DNA of 64,000 nt from Oxalobacteraceae bacterium UBA6018 (GTDB taxonomy: Bacteria > Pseudomonadota > Gammaproteobacteria > Burkholderiales > Burkholderiaceae_D). The stretch lies in assembly GCA_002428015.1 (NCBI GenBank), contig DIZW01000042.1, positions 1-64,000 of the forward strand, written 5' to 3'. The position numbers and the translations under genes were made by a program. The notes beneath the pieces were generated by a model. It did no database searches. It was not told the origin of the DNA and was given only the letters and a program-made list of their open reading frames with translations. Each line of letters opens with the position of its first letter. Position 1 is the first letter of the stretch. Positions 42,321 to 50,398 of this stretch are shown piece by piece.

Positions 42321-43952
42321 TTATTCAGCGCTTGGCGCGGCGCGGTGGTCATGATGCGCAATATGGCTCATCGCGTGTTCGGTGAGCGCGGTGATGGTCA
42401 AGCTGGGATTGACGCCCAGGTTGGCCCCCAGCATGGAGCCGTCGCAGATGTACATATTGTGGTAGCCGAAGACACGATTTTTTCCATCGCATACCCCCTC
42501 GGCAGGGGTACGCCCCATCACCGCGCCACCCATGCAATGGGCGGTCATCGGAACGTTGAGCAGGATTTCTGTAATTGAAGTTGTCGGCACGCCTCCGGTC
42601 GCTCTTGCGGCCTTGATGGCGAAGTCGTTCGCAGCCGGAATGAAGGTCGGGATGTGGTCGCCATGACTGCTCAACTGCTTGGAGAAAGGCCAGAACCAGC
42701 GCCGCTGCAACTTCATCGTCAGGCTCCCGTCCAGCGTTTGCATGCACAGGAAAATCATCGTTTCGCGGGCAAAGCCGTTCGGGGTCAACACGCGCAAGGT
42801 GGCCACTGGCTTGGTCAACATGAGTTTGAGTAGGGTGCCCATCCACGTCACGATGCGCGTCCAGCCGGGCCGTCCTAGCGTCATCACGGTGGTCAGCAAT
42901 CCCATGGCGTCGGAGCCTGCGGGGTAGCGCACGGCCTCGATATGCGTGTGTTCGTCGATGTAGATGCCGGACCCGATGGCGACGCCGCGGGAAAGGTCTG
43001 TCTTCGATCCCGGGAAACGAACGCCGATCAGCGACTCGGCGTTCGTGCGGACGTGCTTGCCCAAGGCATCGGAGATGTGCGGCAGCGATCCTCTTTCCTT
43101 GAGGCGGAACAGGAGCTCCTGCGTGCCCAGGGACGACGCGGCAAAGACGATGCCACGGCAGCGGATGCGCCGCCGTTGACCACGCGTTGGACCGGCAAGA
43201 CTGAGCACTTCCACTTCATAGCCCGCTGAGCCGTCCGGTTTGCCGGCGAGGGGGACCACGTTCACCACCTTTGTCTCGGCGTGCAGTTCGGCGCCTCGTT
43301 TTTCGGCCAGGTACAGGTAGTTCTTGTCGAGCGTGTTCTTGGCGTTCTTGCCGCATCCGACCATGCAGGCGCCACACCCGACGCAGGAGGTGCGCGCCGG
43401 GCCTTCGCCGCCAAAGTAGGGATCGGCGTAGGTGGTGCCCGGCTCGGCGCCCAGTTCGCCGAAGAACACGCCGACCTCGGTCGGATAAAATGATCCCTCC
43501 GCGCCAACCGCCCGGGCCATCTCCTTCAAGCGCAGGTCCGCCGGTCCAAGGAGCTGGTTGGTCGTCACGCCCAGCATGCGCTTGGCCGTCGCATAGTGAC
43601 CGGGCATGACGGCGCCCCAGTCGTTGAGCCCGGTCCAGCTTCCCTGGCGCCAGACCTTGTCGGGCGGCACCAGCAATGTGTTGCCATAAGTTATAGAACC
43701 GCCGCCGACCGCATTCCCATGCAGGACCACGACATGGCGGAAGAACTGCATGCCGAAGAAACCGTTCAAGCCGAGCGAGGGCCGCCAGATCCACTTGGCG
43801 AGCGACCAGTTTGACTTCGGGAGCTTATCGGGAGTCCAGCGGCGTCCCTGTTCGATGACGCCGACACGGTAGCCCTTTTCGGTGAGCCGCAGCGCGGAGA
43901 CGCTCCCGCCAAAGCCCGAGCCGATGACGACAAAGTCGTAGTCCCATTCCAT
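42321..43952 (-). CDS. GMC-family FAD oxidoreductase with ferredoxin-like Cys motif
   Basis: The product has 543 residues from ATG 43952 (GGGAG 9 nt upstream); the open frame extends to 44015. The FAD fold starts DYDFVVIGSGFGGSVSALRL with GxGxxG at 11-16. Cholesterol-oxidase-like signatures include NAVGGGSITYGNTLLVPP and the C-terminal MTAHCMGGAVMG and YICDGSMLGANLGVNPSLTI. Cys190, 193, 196 and 200 (SCVGCGACMVGC) form CxxCxxCxxxC, able to bind a 4Fe-4S cluster, followed by KNAKNTLDKNYL. Members oxidise sterols or other alcohols. No signal peptide and no obvious partner gene. Confidence 0.88.
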   Translation of the reverse strand: MEWDYDFVVIGSGFGGSVSALRLTEKGYRVGVIEQGRRWTPDKLPKSNWSLAKWIWRPSLGLNGFFGMQFFRHVVVLHGNAVGGGSITYGNTLLVPPDKVWRQGSWTGLNDWGAVMPGHYATAKRMLGVTTNQLLGPADLRLKEMARAVGAEGSFYPTEVGVFFGELGAEPGTTYADPYFGGEGPARTSCVGCGACMVGCGKNAKNTLDKNYLYLAEKRGAELHAETKVVNVVPLAGKPDGSAGYEVEVLSLAGPTRGQRRRIRCRGIVFAASSLGTQELLFRLKERGSLPHISDALGKHVRTNAESLIGVRFPGSKTDLSRGVAIGSGIYIDEHTHIEAVRYPAGSDAMGLLTTVMTLGRPGWTRIVTWMGTLLKLMLTKPVATLRVLTPNGFARETMIFLCMQTLDGSLTMKLQRRWFWPFSKQLSSHGDHIPTFIPAANDFAIKAARATGGVPTTSITEILLNVPMTAHCMGGAVMGRTPAEGVCDGKNRVFGYHNMYICDGSMLGANLGVNPSLTITALTEHAMSHIAHHDHRAAPSAE

Positions 43953-44070
43953 GCAGCGTCTCCCGGTGAAGTGCTCGACAATCCAGCGTGAACGCACGTT
44001 CATGCGTTTAGCCAATCAATTATCCATCATCCACTGGAACTGTAATTTCTGTGCGGAATATTTAGGTCAA

Positions 44071-45180
44071 TCAGACGCGCGCGAGCCGGCGCCGGGCCAT
44101 GCCTTCCGCATCGAACAGGTGCAGGGCGGTGGGCGGAAAGCCGAACGGCAGGGTGTCCCCGACCCGGATAGCCTCGTTCTGCGTCTTGGCGACGAGGATA
44201 GGCTGCTGGTCCGAAAACTTCAGGTGGACGTGGCTCAGTTCGCCCAGTGCTTCGATGTGGATGACGGTGGCGCGCCACGGCCCCTGGCCCAGGACCACAT
44301 GCTCGGGGCGTATGCCCAGCGTCACCGCCTGGCCAGGCGCCAGTCCCGCCGGCGTCACCAGGGCGCTGCAGGGCTGTCCTTCGAAGTCGAGCACGACGGC
44401 CGCGTCGGCCAGCGTCGCCACGGTGGCGGCGAACAGGTTCATGCCCGGCGACCCGATGAAGCGCGCGGCGAACAGGTTGGCCGGATGGTGATAGAGCGCC
44501 ATCGGGGTGCCGACCTGGGCCACGCTCGAGCCGCCGCGCGCCTCGGCCGCGGGACGCAGCAGGACGACCTGCTCGGCCAGCGTCATCGCCTCGACCTGGT
44601 CGTGGGTGACGTAGATCATGCTGGCCGAGGCGACCTTGCGGTGCAGCTTGGCGATCTCGAAGCGGGTCTGGGCGCGCAGCGACGCGTCCAGGTTCGACAG
44701 CGGCTCGTCGAACAGGAACACCTTGGGCTGCTTGACGATGGCGCGGCCGATCGCCACGCGCTGGCGCTGGCCGCCCGACAGCACGCCGGGCTTGCGCGCC
44801 AGGAGCGCGTCGAGCTGCAGGATCTGGGACGCCTCGGCCACGCGCCGGTCGATCTCGGCGCCGGGCAGGCCCTTGCGCTGCAGGCCGAACGCCATGTTGT
44901 CGAACACCGTCATATGCGGATACAAGGCGTAGCTCTGGAACACCATCGCGAGATTGCGCTCGGCCGGCGGGGTGTCGTTGATGACCACGCCGTCGATCTC
45001 GATCGATCCGCCGGAGACCGGTTCGAGCCCGGCGATCAGGCGCAGCAGGGACGACTTGCCGCAGCCGGAAGGGCCGATGAAGACGCAGAACTGGCCTGCG
45101 TCGATGGTCAGGTTGACGTCACTGAGCACGCGCGTGTTCTCGTAGGACAGTTCGATATTGCGTAGACACACTTGCGTCAT
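44071..45180 (-). CDS. ABC sugar importer ATPase (MalK/UgpC type)
   Basis: The product has 369 residues from ATG 45180; ATG 45204 would add eight residues. Walker A is GPSGCGKSS, the signature LSGGQRQRVAIGRA, Walker B VFLFDEPLSNLD and the H-loop VTHDQVEAMTL. A C-terminal TOBE/MalK regulatory domain follows (LGIRPEHVVLGQGPWRATVI). It powers the two permeases upstream. It is the last gene of the SBP-MalF-MalG-MalK operon, which starts at 48203. Confidence 0.93.
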   Translation of the reverse strand: MTQVCLRNIELSYENTRVLSDVNLTIDAGQFCVFIGPSGCGKSSLLRLIAGLEPVSGGSIEIDGVVINDTPPAERNLAMVFQSYALYPHMTVFDNMAFGLQRKGLPGAEIDRRVAEASQILQLDALLARKPGVLSGGQRQRVAIGRAIVKQPKVFLFDEPLSNLDASLRAQTRFEIAKLHRKVASASMIYVTHDQVEAMTLAEQVVLLRPAAEARGGSSVAQVGTPMALYHHPANLFAARFIGSPGMNLFAATVATLADAAVVLDFEGQPCSALVTPAGLAPGQAVTLGIRPEHVVLGQGPWRATVIHIEALGELSHVHLKFSDQQPILVAKTQNEAIRVGDTLPFGFPPTALHLFDAEGMARRRLARV

Positions 45181-45208
45181 GGGGGAGGGCTCCGGGGTGG
45201 GCATGGGC

Positions 45209-46045
45209 TTACTTGCTGCCGCTGGTCTGGTCGTTGAGCGTCACGAAATAGCGGTTGAGCGCGATGTACATGAACAGGATGGGCAGCACCGAAATGATGG
45301 AGCCGGCCATGATCAGGTTCCACGACGAGGACTTGGCGTACTGCTTGGCCACCGCGTTGAGCCCCTGGGGCAGCAGGTAGCGGTCGACCGAGGAGATGAA
45401 CAGCAGCGGCTTCATGAATTCGTTCCAGATGCCCATGAACACGAAGATGGCCTGGGTGGCCAGCGCCGGCCTGGCCATCGGCAGCACGATGCGGAAAAAG
45501 CGGCCGAACGGGCCGACGCCGTCGAGCATGGCCGCCTCCTCGATCTCGACCGGGAAGTTGATGAAGAACTGGCGCATCATGAAGATATAGGCGATCGATA
45601 CGGCCGAGGTCAGCACCACCGACAAGTGGGTGTCCACCAGCCCCATCCTGGCCACGATCATGAAGGCCGGGATCATCGTCACCTGGCTGGGCACCATCAC
45701 CAGCAACATCAGGCCCTGGAAGATGAGCGCGCGGCCGCGGAAGCGAAAGCGCGCCAGCGCGTAGCCGGCCATGGTGTTGAAGATGACGTTGAGCAGGGTG
45801 ACGGCCAGGGCGACCGTCAGCGAATTCCACAGCCAGTGGGTGAACGAGCCGTGCAGCACGAGCTGGTAGGCTGACCAGTCGGCCTGGGCCGGCAGCACGC
45901 TGTCGGCGTTGGCGATCTCGCGCGTGCTCTTGAGCGAGGTCAGGATCGCCCAGGCGAAGGGCACCAGCGTGAGCAGGCAATATGCGCCCAGAAAACCATA
46001 CAGACCGGCGCCTTGGAGCAGGGCGCCCACTTTCCTGTTTTTCAT
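45209..46045 (-). CDS. ABC sugar permease, MalG type
   Basis: The product has 278 residues with six membrane helices. The EAA loop reads EIEEAAMLDGVGPFGRFFRIVLPM. ATG 46045 overlaps the stop of the MalF-type gene as ATGA. The N-terminus MKNRKVGALLQG precedes the first helix. Confidence 0.92.
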   Translation of the reverse strand: MKNRKVGALLQGAGLYGFLGAYCLLTLVPFAWAILTSLKSTREIANADSVLPAQADWSAYQLVLHGSFTHWLWNSLTVALAVTLLNVIFNTMAGYALARFRFRGRALIFQGLMLLVMVPSQVTMIPAFMIVARMGLVDTHLSVVLTSAVSIAYIFMMRQFFINFPVEIEEAAMLDGVGPFGRFFRIVLPMARPALATQAIFVFMGIWNEFMKPLLFISSVDRYLLPQGLNAVAKQYAKSSSWNLIMAGSIISVLPILFMYIALNRYFVTLNDQTSGSK

Positions 46046-46980
46046 CGGCCGTTCGCTCCATCCGGTTTGACGATGCGGTTGAGGATCAGCGTCACGCAGA
46101 AGATGATCAGGGTGAGCACCATCGCCAGCGCGCAGGCGAGGCCCATGGTGTTGTAGTTTTTGAAGGCAAAGTGATAGATCAGCAGGGTGAAGGTCAAGGT
46201 GGCGTTCTCCGGGCCGCCTTCGCCGCCGGACAGGATGAACGCCTGGTCGAACACCTGGAAGCAGCCGATCACGCCCATCGTGAGCACGTAGCAGGTGATA
46301 GGCGTGAGCTGGGGCACGCTGATCTCCCAGTGCTTGCGGAAGGGCCCGGCGCCGTCGAGCACGGCCGCTTCGTACAGCGCCTGGGGGACTTCCTGCAGGC
46401 CGGCCATGTAGACCACCAGGAAGCCCGGGATGGTCGAATACACGTTCATCAGCATGATGATGCCGAGGGCCCATTTCGGGTCGGTCAGGAAATGGATGGT
46501 GACGCCGAGATGGTCTTGCAGCAGATGCACCACCACCCCGTTATTATTGAACAGCCACATGAAGATCATCGTCATCGCCGCCGATGACGTCAGCGTGGGG
46601 AGAAACAGCAGCGTCAGGAAGGCGCGCTTGAACTTGATCCGCCCGTTCAGCAGGCAGGCGAGGAACAGGGCGATTCCCGTCTGCAGGGGGACGACCACCA
46701 TCACGTAGTGGAAGGTGTTGCTGCAGGCGGCCCAGAATTTGTCGTCTTCGACCAGGTAGCGCAGGTTGCGCAGGCCGATGAAGCTGTGGCGGCCCGACAC
46801 GATGTCCATTTTCTGGAGCGAGACGAACAGCGCGTAGGCGATCGGCAGCAGCGTGAAGATGCCAACCAGTAGCAGGGTCGGCAGCAGGAAAGCGTAGGCG
46901 CTGATGGTGACGCCGCGTGGCAGGCGCCATGTGCGCGCCATGCCGGCGCGCAAAGGCGGGGCGGACGGGGCGCGCGTCAT
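46042..46980 (-). CDS. ABC sugar permease, MalF type
   Basis: The product has 312 residues from ATG 46980, which overlaps the binding-protein stop as ATGA; the longer frame to 47235 is a shadow of that gene. Six helices are seen, with the EAA loop PQALYEAAVLDGAGPFRKHWEISVPQLTP. It pairs with the MalG-type permease. Confidence 0.92.
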   Translation of the reverse strand: MTRAPSAPPLRAGMARTWRLPRGVTISAYAFLLPTLLLVGIFTLLPIAYALFVSLQKMDIVSGRHSFIGLRNLRYLVEDDKFWAACSNTFHYVMVVVPLQTGIALFLACLLNGRIKFKRAFLTLLFLPTLTSSAAMTMIFMWLFNNNGVVVHLLQDHLGVTIHFLTDPKWALGIIMLMNVYSTIPGFLVVYMAGLQEVPQALYEAAVLDGAGPFRKHWEISVPQLTPITCYVLTMGVIGCFQVFDQAFILSGGEGGPENATLTFTLLIYHFAFKNYNTMGLACALAMVLTLIIFCVTLILNRIVKPDGANGR

Positions 46981-48203
46981 TTCTGGCGCTCGATTTCGCG
47001 GTTCGATACGGTTTGCGCCTGCTCGAGCGCCTGCGTCAGCGACTTGTTGCCGTTGAAGGCGGCGAGGAACTGGTTGCCAAAGTTGGTGTTGACGATCGGC
47101 AGGCTGATCCCGCGCGACCAGACCGTGGCGTAGGCCGCGCCCAGCACGTGCGCCTGCAGTCGCGTATTGTCTTTGATGCGCATGGCGCTCTCGACGCTCC
47201 TGCGGGTGGGCAGGGTGCCCGACTCGGTGGCCCACAACTGCTGGCCTTCGCCGGTCATGAAGCGGGCGAACTGCAGGCCGGCGGCGCGGTTCTTCGCCTT
47301 GCGCGGCACCACGTAGCCGACGACGAAGGCCATGGTTTGCCGCTTGCCGTTCACCGTGGGCATTTCGCGGGCGATGAAATGGACGCCGGAGAAGTCCTTC
47401 ATGAGCGCGGGCAGAATCCAGTTCCCCTCCATCATCATGGCGGCCCGCTGGGTGCCGAAGGCCGAGCCCGGCCAGTCGGCGCCCAGGTCGTCCTTGGGCG
47501 AGGCGAGGTAGTGCTGGGCGTGGCCGGTCACCAGCTGGTTCAGATAGTCGTAGGCCTTGGGGTTGTTGACGAAATGGGCATTGCCGGCGGCGTCGATGAC
47601 GGGCTGGCCCGAGCTCTCCAGCGCCGACAGGTGGCGCGCCAGTTCCTTTTCGACGATCATCGCCGCCACGCCCTTGGGCAGGTGAGCCTGTAAGGTGCGC
47701 GCAAAGCGCATCAGCCCCTCGAAGTCGTGCGGCACGGCGGCCGGACCGAAGCCGGCCTGTTTGAGCAGAACCGGATTAATGTAGAGCGCCAGGGTCGAAT
47801 AGTCCTTCGGCAGCCCGTACAGCTTGCCGTCGCCGCCACGGAAGGCGTCGAGGAACTGCGGGTAGAAGTCGCCCGGCTTGTCGACCTTGCCGTCGAGCGG
47901 TTCCAGCACGCCGCTCTCGATCAGCAGCGGCGCGTCGAGCGCGTCGACATAGCAGACATCGGGCGGATTGCCGGCCGCGAAGCGCGACTTGAGCACGTCG
48001 ATGTATTTGTCCTCGATCACCTGCTTGTTGACGGCGATGCCAGTGCGGCGCGTGAAGGCGGCGCTGGCCTTGTCGAAGGCGGCCGCCTCGCCGGGCGAGG
48101 AGGCCCAGATCGTCACGGTGACCTGGCCGGCGCCGCGCACGCACAAGGGCAGCAGCAGGGCGGCGGCCAGCGCGGCGCGCTGCAGTGTGCGGAAGCGGAG
48201 CAT
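46977..48203 (-). CDS. extracellular sugar-binding protein of the ABC importer (family 1 SBP)
   Basis: The product has 408 residues from ATG 48203, AAAGG 8 nt upstream. A signal peptide is clear (MLRFRTLQRAALAAALLLPL, cleavage near GAG). The fold is MalE-like: VTVTIWASSPGEAAAFDKAS, SRFAAGNPPDVCYVDALDAP, AAMMMEGNWILPAL and VVPRKAKNRAAGLQFARFMT. It delivers an oligosaccharide to the permease pair. It lies 64 nt after the debranching-like gene and starts the transporter operon. Confidence 0.92.
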   Translation of the reverse strand: MLRFRTLQRAALAAALLLPLCVRGAGQVTVTIWASSPGEAAAFDKASAAFTRRTGIAVNKQVIEDKYIDVLKSRFAAGNPPDVCYVDALDAPLLIESGVLEPLDGKVDKPGDFYPQFLDAFRGGDGKLYGLPKDYSTLALYINPVLLKQAGFGPAAVPHDFEGLMRFARTLQAHLPKGVAAMIVEKELARHLSALESSGQPVIDAAGNAHFVNNPKAYDYLNQLVTGHAQHYLASPKDDLGADWPGSAFGTQRAAMMMEGNWILPALMKDFSGVHFIAREMPTVNGKRQTMAFVVGYVVPRKAKNRAAGLQFARFMTGEGQQLWATESGTLPTRRSVESAMRIKDNTRLQAHVLGAAYATVWSRGISLPIVNTNFGNQFLAAFNGNKSLTQALEQAQTVSNREIERQK

Positions 48204-48267
48204 GCGGTAGCCTTTCGTGTGCGCTGGGCCAGTGAAGCGGCGGGCCAGGCCGGGCGCGTGGTCCATG

Positions 48268-50265
48268 TCAGTTGTCCATTCTAGCAGCGCCATCGGCGTG
48301 CGGCGGCTGCACCGCCAGGTACACGGTGCTCCACAGCTGGGCCGCGTTCGATTCGTCGGCGGTGGCGCAGCCCGGGCCGAAGGCGCGCGTCTCGTAGGCG
48401 CCCTCGTGCCAGCGCCAGGACCACAGCTCCGAGTTGCCGCGCGCCTGGGTGGCCGCGATCGTCGGCCACAAAAGCGCTTCGGCGGCGGCCAGCATCGCCT
48501 GCGTGCTCGCCGGCAGGTCGCGGCGTTGGCGTTGGCGCGCCAGGCCGGCCGCCAGCAGCGCCTGCTGCCAGGACCAGATGACGGCGCCATGGTAGCGGTC
48601 CGGGCCGAACATGGGGCGCACCGCGTCGCCGGCGTAGGCGCCGTTGGCCACCAGCAGGCCCACGCCGGTCATCAGGCCGGCCGGGAAGGGGCGCATGATG
48701 GCGCCCAGTTCCTCCTCGATCATGTCCGCCGGCGGCGCCTGCAGCATCAGGGCGAAGCCGAAGTCCGAGTGCATCACGGGAATCGGTGTTCCGTCCGCGT
48801 CGAGCGCGATGGCGTAAAACCGCAGCGGGGCCGGCGCCAGACTGGCCAGGGCCGCGGCCGGGTCCAGCGCGGTTTCGGCGGCATGGACCCGCACGGCCTG
48901 GCTGGCCTGGCCGGGATCGCGCTCGACCTGGAAGTAGGCCGGCGCGTGCGCTTCCCAGGTGCTGGCCATGGCGCCCGCGTCGGCGCGCCCGCGCACGGTG
49001 TACGGCACCAGCAAGCCGCTGTCGGCCAGGGCGGCGATGGCGCGCAGGGCCGCCGGGACCAGCACCGCGTTGACGTTGTACGAGACCGTGCCGCCACCGA
49101 GGCCGTCGGCGCTGTCGCGCCAGTCGCCGGTCACCTGGCCCGCTTTCAGGTGGATCAGGGTGTCGACGCCGGGCTGGCGTGCGAACGGCGTGGCGCGCTC
49201 GATGACCAGCTTGAGGTTCCTGGCCAGGGCCGCGCCGCAGCTCAGGTCCGTGCCGGTGGGCCGGGCCAGGAAGGCCGCGGCGCGGGTGCGGTCCGCGTCC
49301 GGCCCGAGCAGGTAGGCGGCGGCGACCGGCGCGAGCATGAAGTCGTCGTCGACCATCTTGTAGTCGTAGCTTGGGGCGCCGCCGGCGCTGCCGTGCAGCA
49401 CCGCCCATTCGCCGATGTCCTCCTCATGGGCGACCGCGCCGTGCGGGTCCAGGCGCGCCAGCACGGCGGCCAGGCCCGCCTCCACGGCCTGCGCGGTCAG
49501 GGCCGGCATCAGCAGCAGCAGCGACATCAGGGTGTCGCGGCCGAAGTAGGTGTTGAAGCGCCAGGAGCCGGCCAGCAGCTTGTCTTCGTAGCTGAGGAAG
49601 GCCAGGCTCTGGCGCGCGCGCAGGCTGCCGGCGTCGCTCTGGCGCAGCAGGGCTGGGACGTTCATCGGCGTGAGCGGCGTTTCGCCGGTCAGCGCCACCA
49701 GGCGCAGGCGCAGGCGCTGGCCGGGTTCGGCGGCGAAGGTGATGCGACCATGCTGGTCGGTGGCGACGCTGCCCGCGATCACGTGCAGCTGGACGGCGTA
49801 GCCGGGCGCGCCGTCGACCCGGTCGCGCGACCAGCTGGCGTGGTGCGCGCCGAAGCCGACATGGTTGTGGGTGCCGGCCGGCAGGCGCGCGTCGATCTGG
49901 TAGTCGCGCAGGGCGCGCGCGCTGCCGAGCACGGCGGCGTGGACGGTCAGGCGGTCGCGGTCGACCTCGAACTCGGCCTCGATGCCGTACAGGGCGCGCC
50001 CGGCGGCGTCGCTGGCCTGCACGGCGCGCATCGCGTACACCTGGCCCCACGTCAGGGGCGCGGCCTCGGGCGTGAACCACAGGCCGACTGCGCTATTGCC
50101 CGCGGGGAAGGCAACCAGTGCGCGCGCCGCCTCGCCCGAGGTGAGCAGCAGGTGGGCCGCGACGGGCCCCTGGCGCAGGAATTCGTTGTCGACTTGCCCT
50201 TCGGCGATCGAGAAACGCAGCAGCGGCGTGGCGGGGTCGTCTTGCAACGGTAAAATCTGTTTCAT
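48268..50265 (-). CDS. glycogen-debranching/GH15-GH63-like (alpha/alpha)6 enzyme, cytoplasmic
   Basis: The product has 665 residues from ATG 50265 and no signal peptide (MKQILPLQDDPATPLLRF). The N-terminal beta-domain is followed by an (alpha/alpha)6 barrel with SWRFNTYFGRDTLMSLLLLM, HGAVAHEEDIGEWAVLH, SYDYKMVDDDFMLAPVAAAY, IHLKAGQVTGDWRDSADGLG and YHGAVIWSWQQALLAAGLAR. FGRDT and the GDWRDS segment recall amylo-alpha-1,6-glucosidases. Asp in DWRDS and Glu in HEEDIGEW are plausible catalytic acids (inference). It would act on imported oligosaccharide. Its start is preceded by the same 18-nt leader as the GH65 gene. Confidence 0.7.
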   Translation of the reverse strand: MKQILPLQDDPATPLLRFSIAEGQVDNEFLRQGPVAAHLLLTSGEAARALVAFPAGNSAVGLWFTPEAAPLTWGQVYAMRAVQASDAAGRALYGIEAEFEVDRDRLTVHAAVLGSARALRDYQIDARLPAGTHNHVGFGAHHASWSRDRVDGAPGYAVQLHVIAGSVATDQHGRITFAAEPGQRLRLRLVALTGETPLTPMNVPALLRQSDAGSLRARQSLAFLSYEDKLLAGSWRFNTYFGRDTLMSLLLLMPALTAQAVEAGLAAVLARLDPHGAVAHEEDIGEWAVLHGSAGGAPSYDYKMVDDDFMLAPVAAAYLLGPDADRTRAAAFLARPTGTDLSCGAALARNLKLVIERATPFARQPGVDTLIHLKAGQVTGDWRDSADGLGGGTVSYNVNAVLVPAALRAIAALADSGLLVPYTVRGRADAGAMASTWEAHAPAYFQVERDPGQASQAVRVHAAETALDPAAALASLAPAPLRFYAIALDADGTPIPVMHSDFGFALMLQAPPADMIEEELGAIMRPFPAGLMTGVGLLVANGAYAGDAVRPMFGPDRYHGAVIWSWQQALLAAGLARQRQRRDLPASTQAMLAAAEALLWPTIAATQARGNSELWSWRWHEGAYETRAFGPGCATADESNAAQLWSTVYLAVQPPHADGAARMDN

Positions 50266-50398
50266 TGATACATTCCAGGACGATGATGGAAAAGCTGGCC
50301 GGCGCCGGGCGCCGACCTGGATGGGCAACATGAGGGACAAGCGGCGCGGCGGCCTGCCGTGGCGCGACGCTGGCCAATGTTGGGAGCCGAAGCGTGGA

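Noticed and set aside
46042..47235. MalF-type permease start at 47235
   Set aside because: The extra 85 codons overlap the binding-protein gene and are low-complexity; ATG 46980 gives the ATGA overlap seen at the next junction too.
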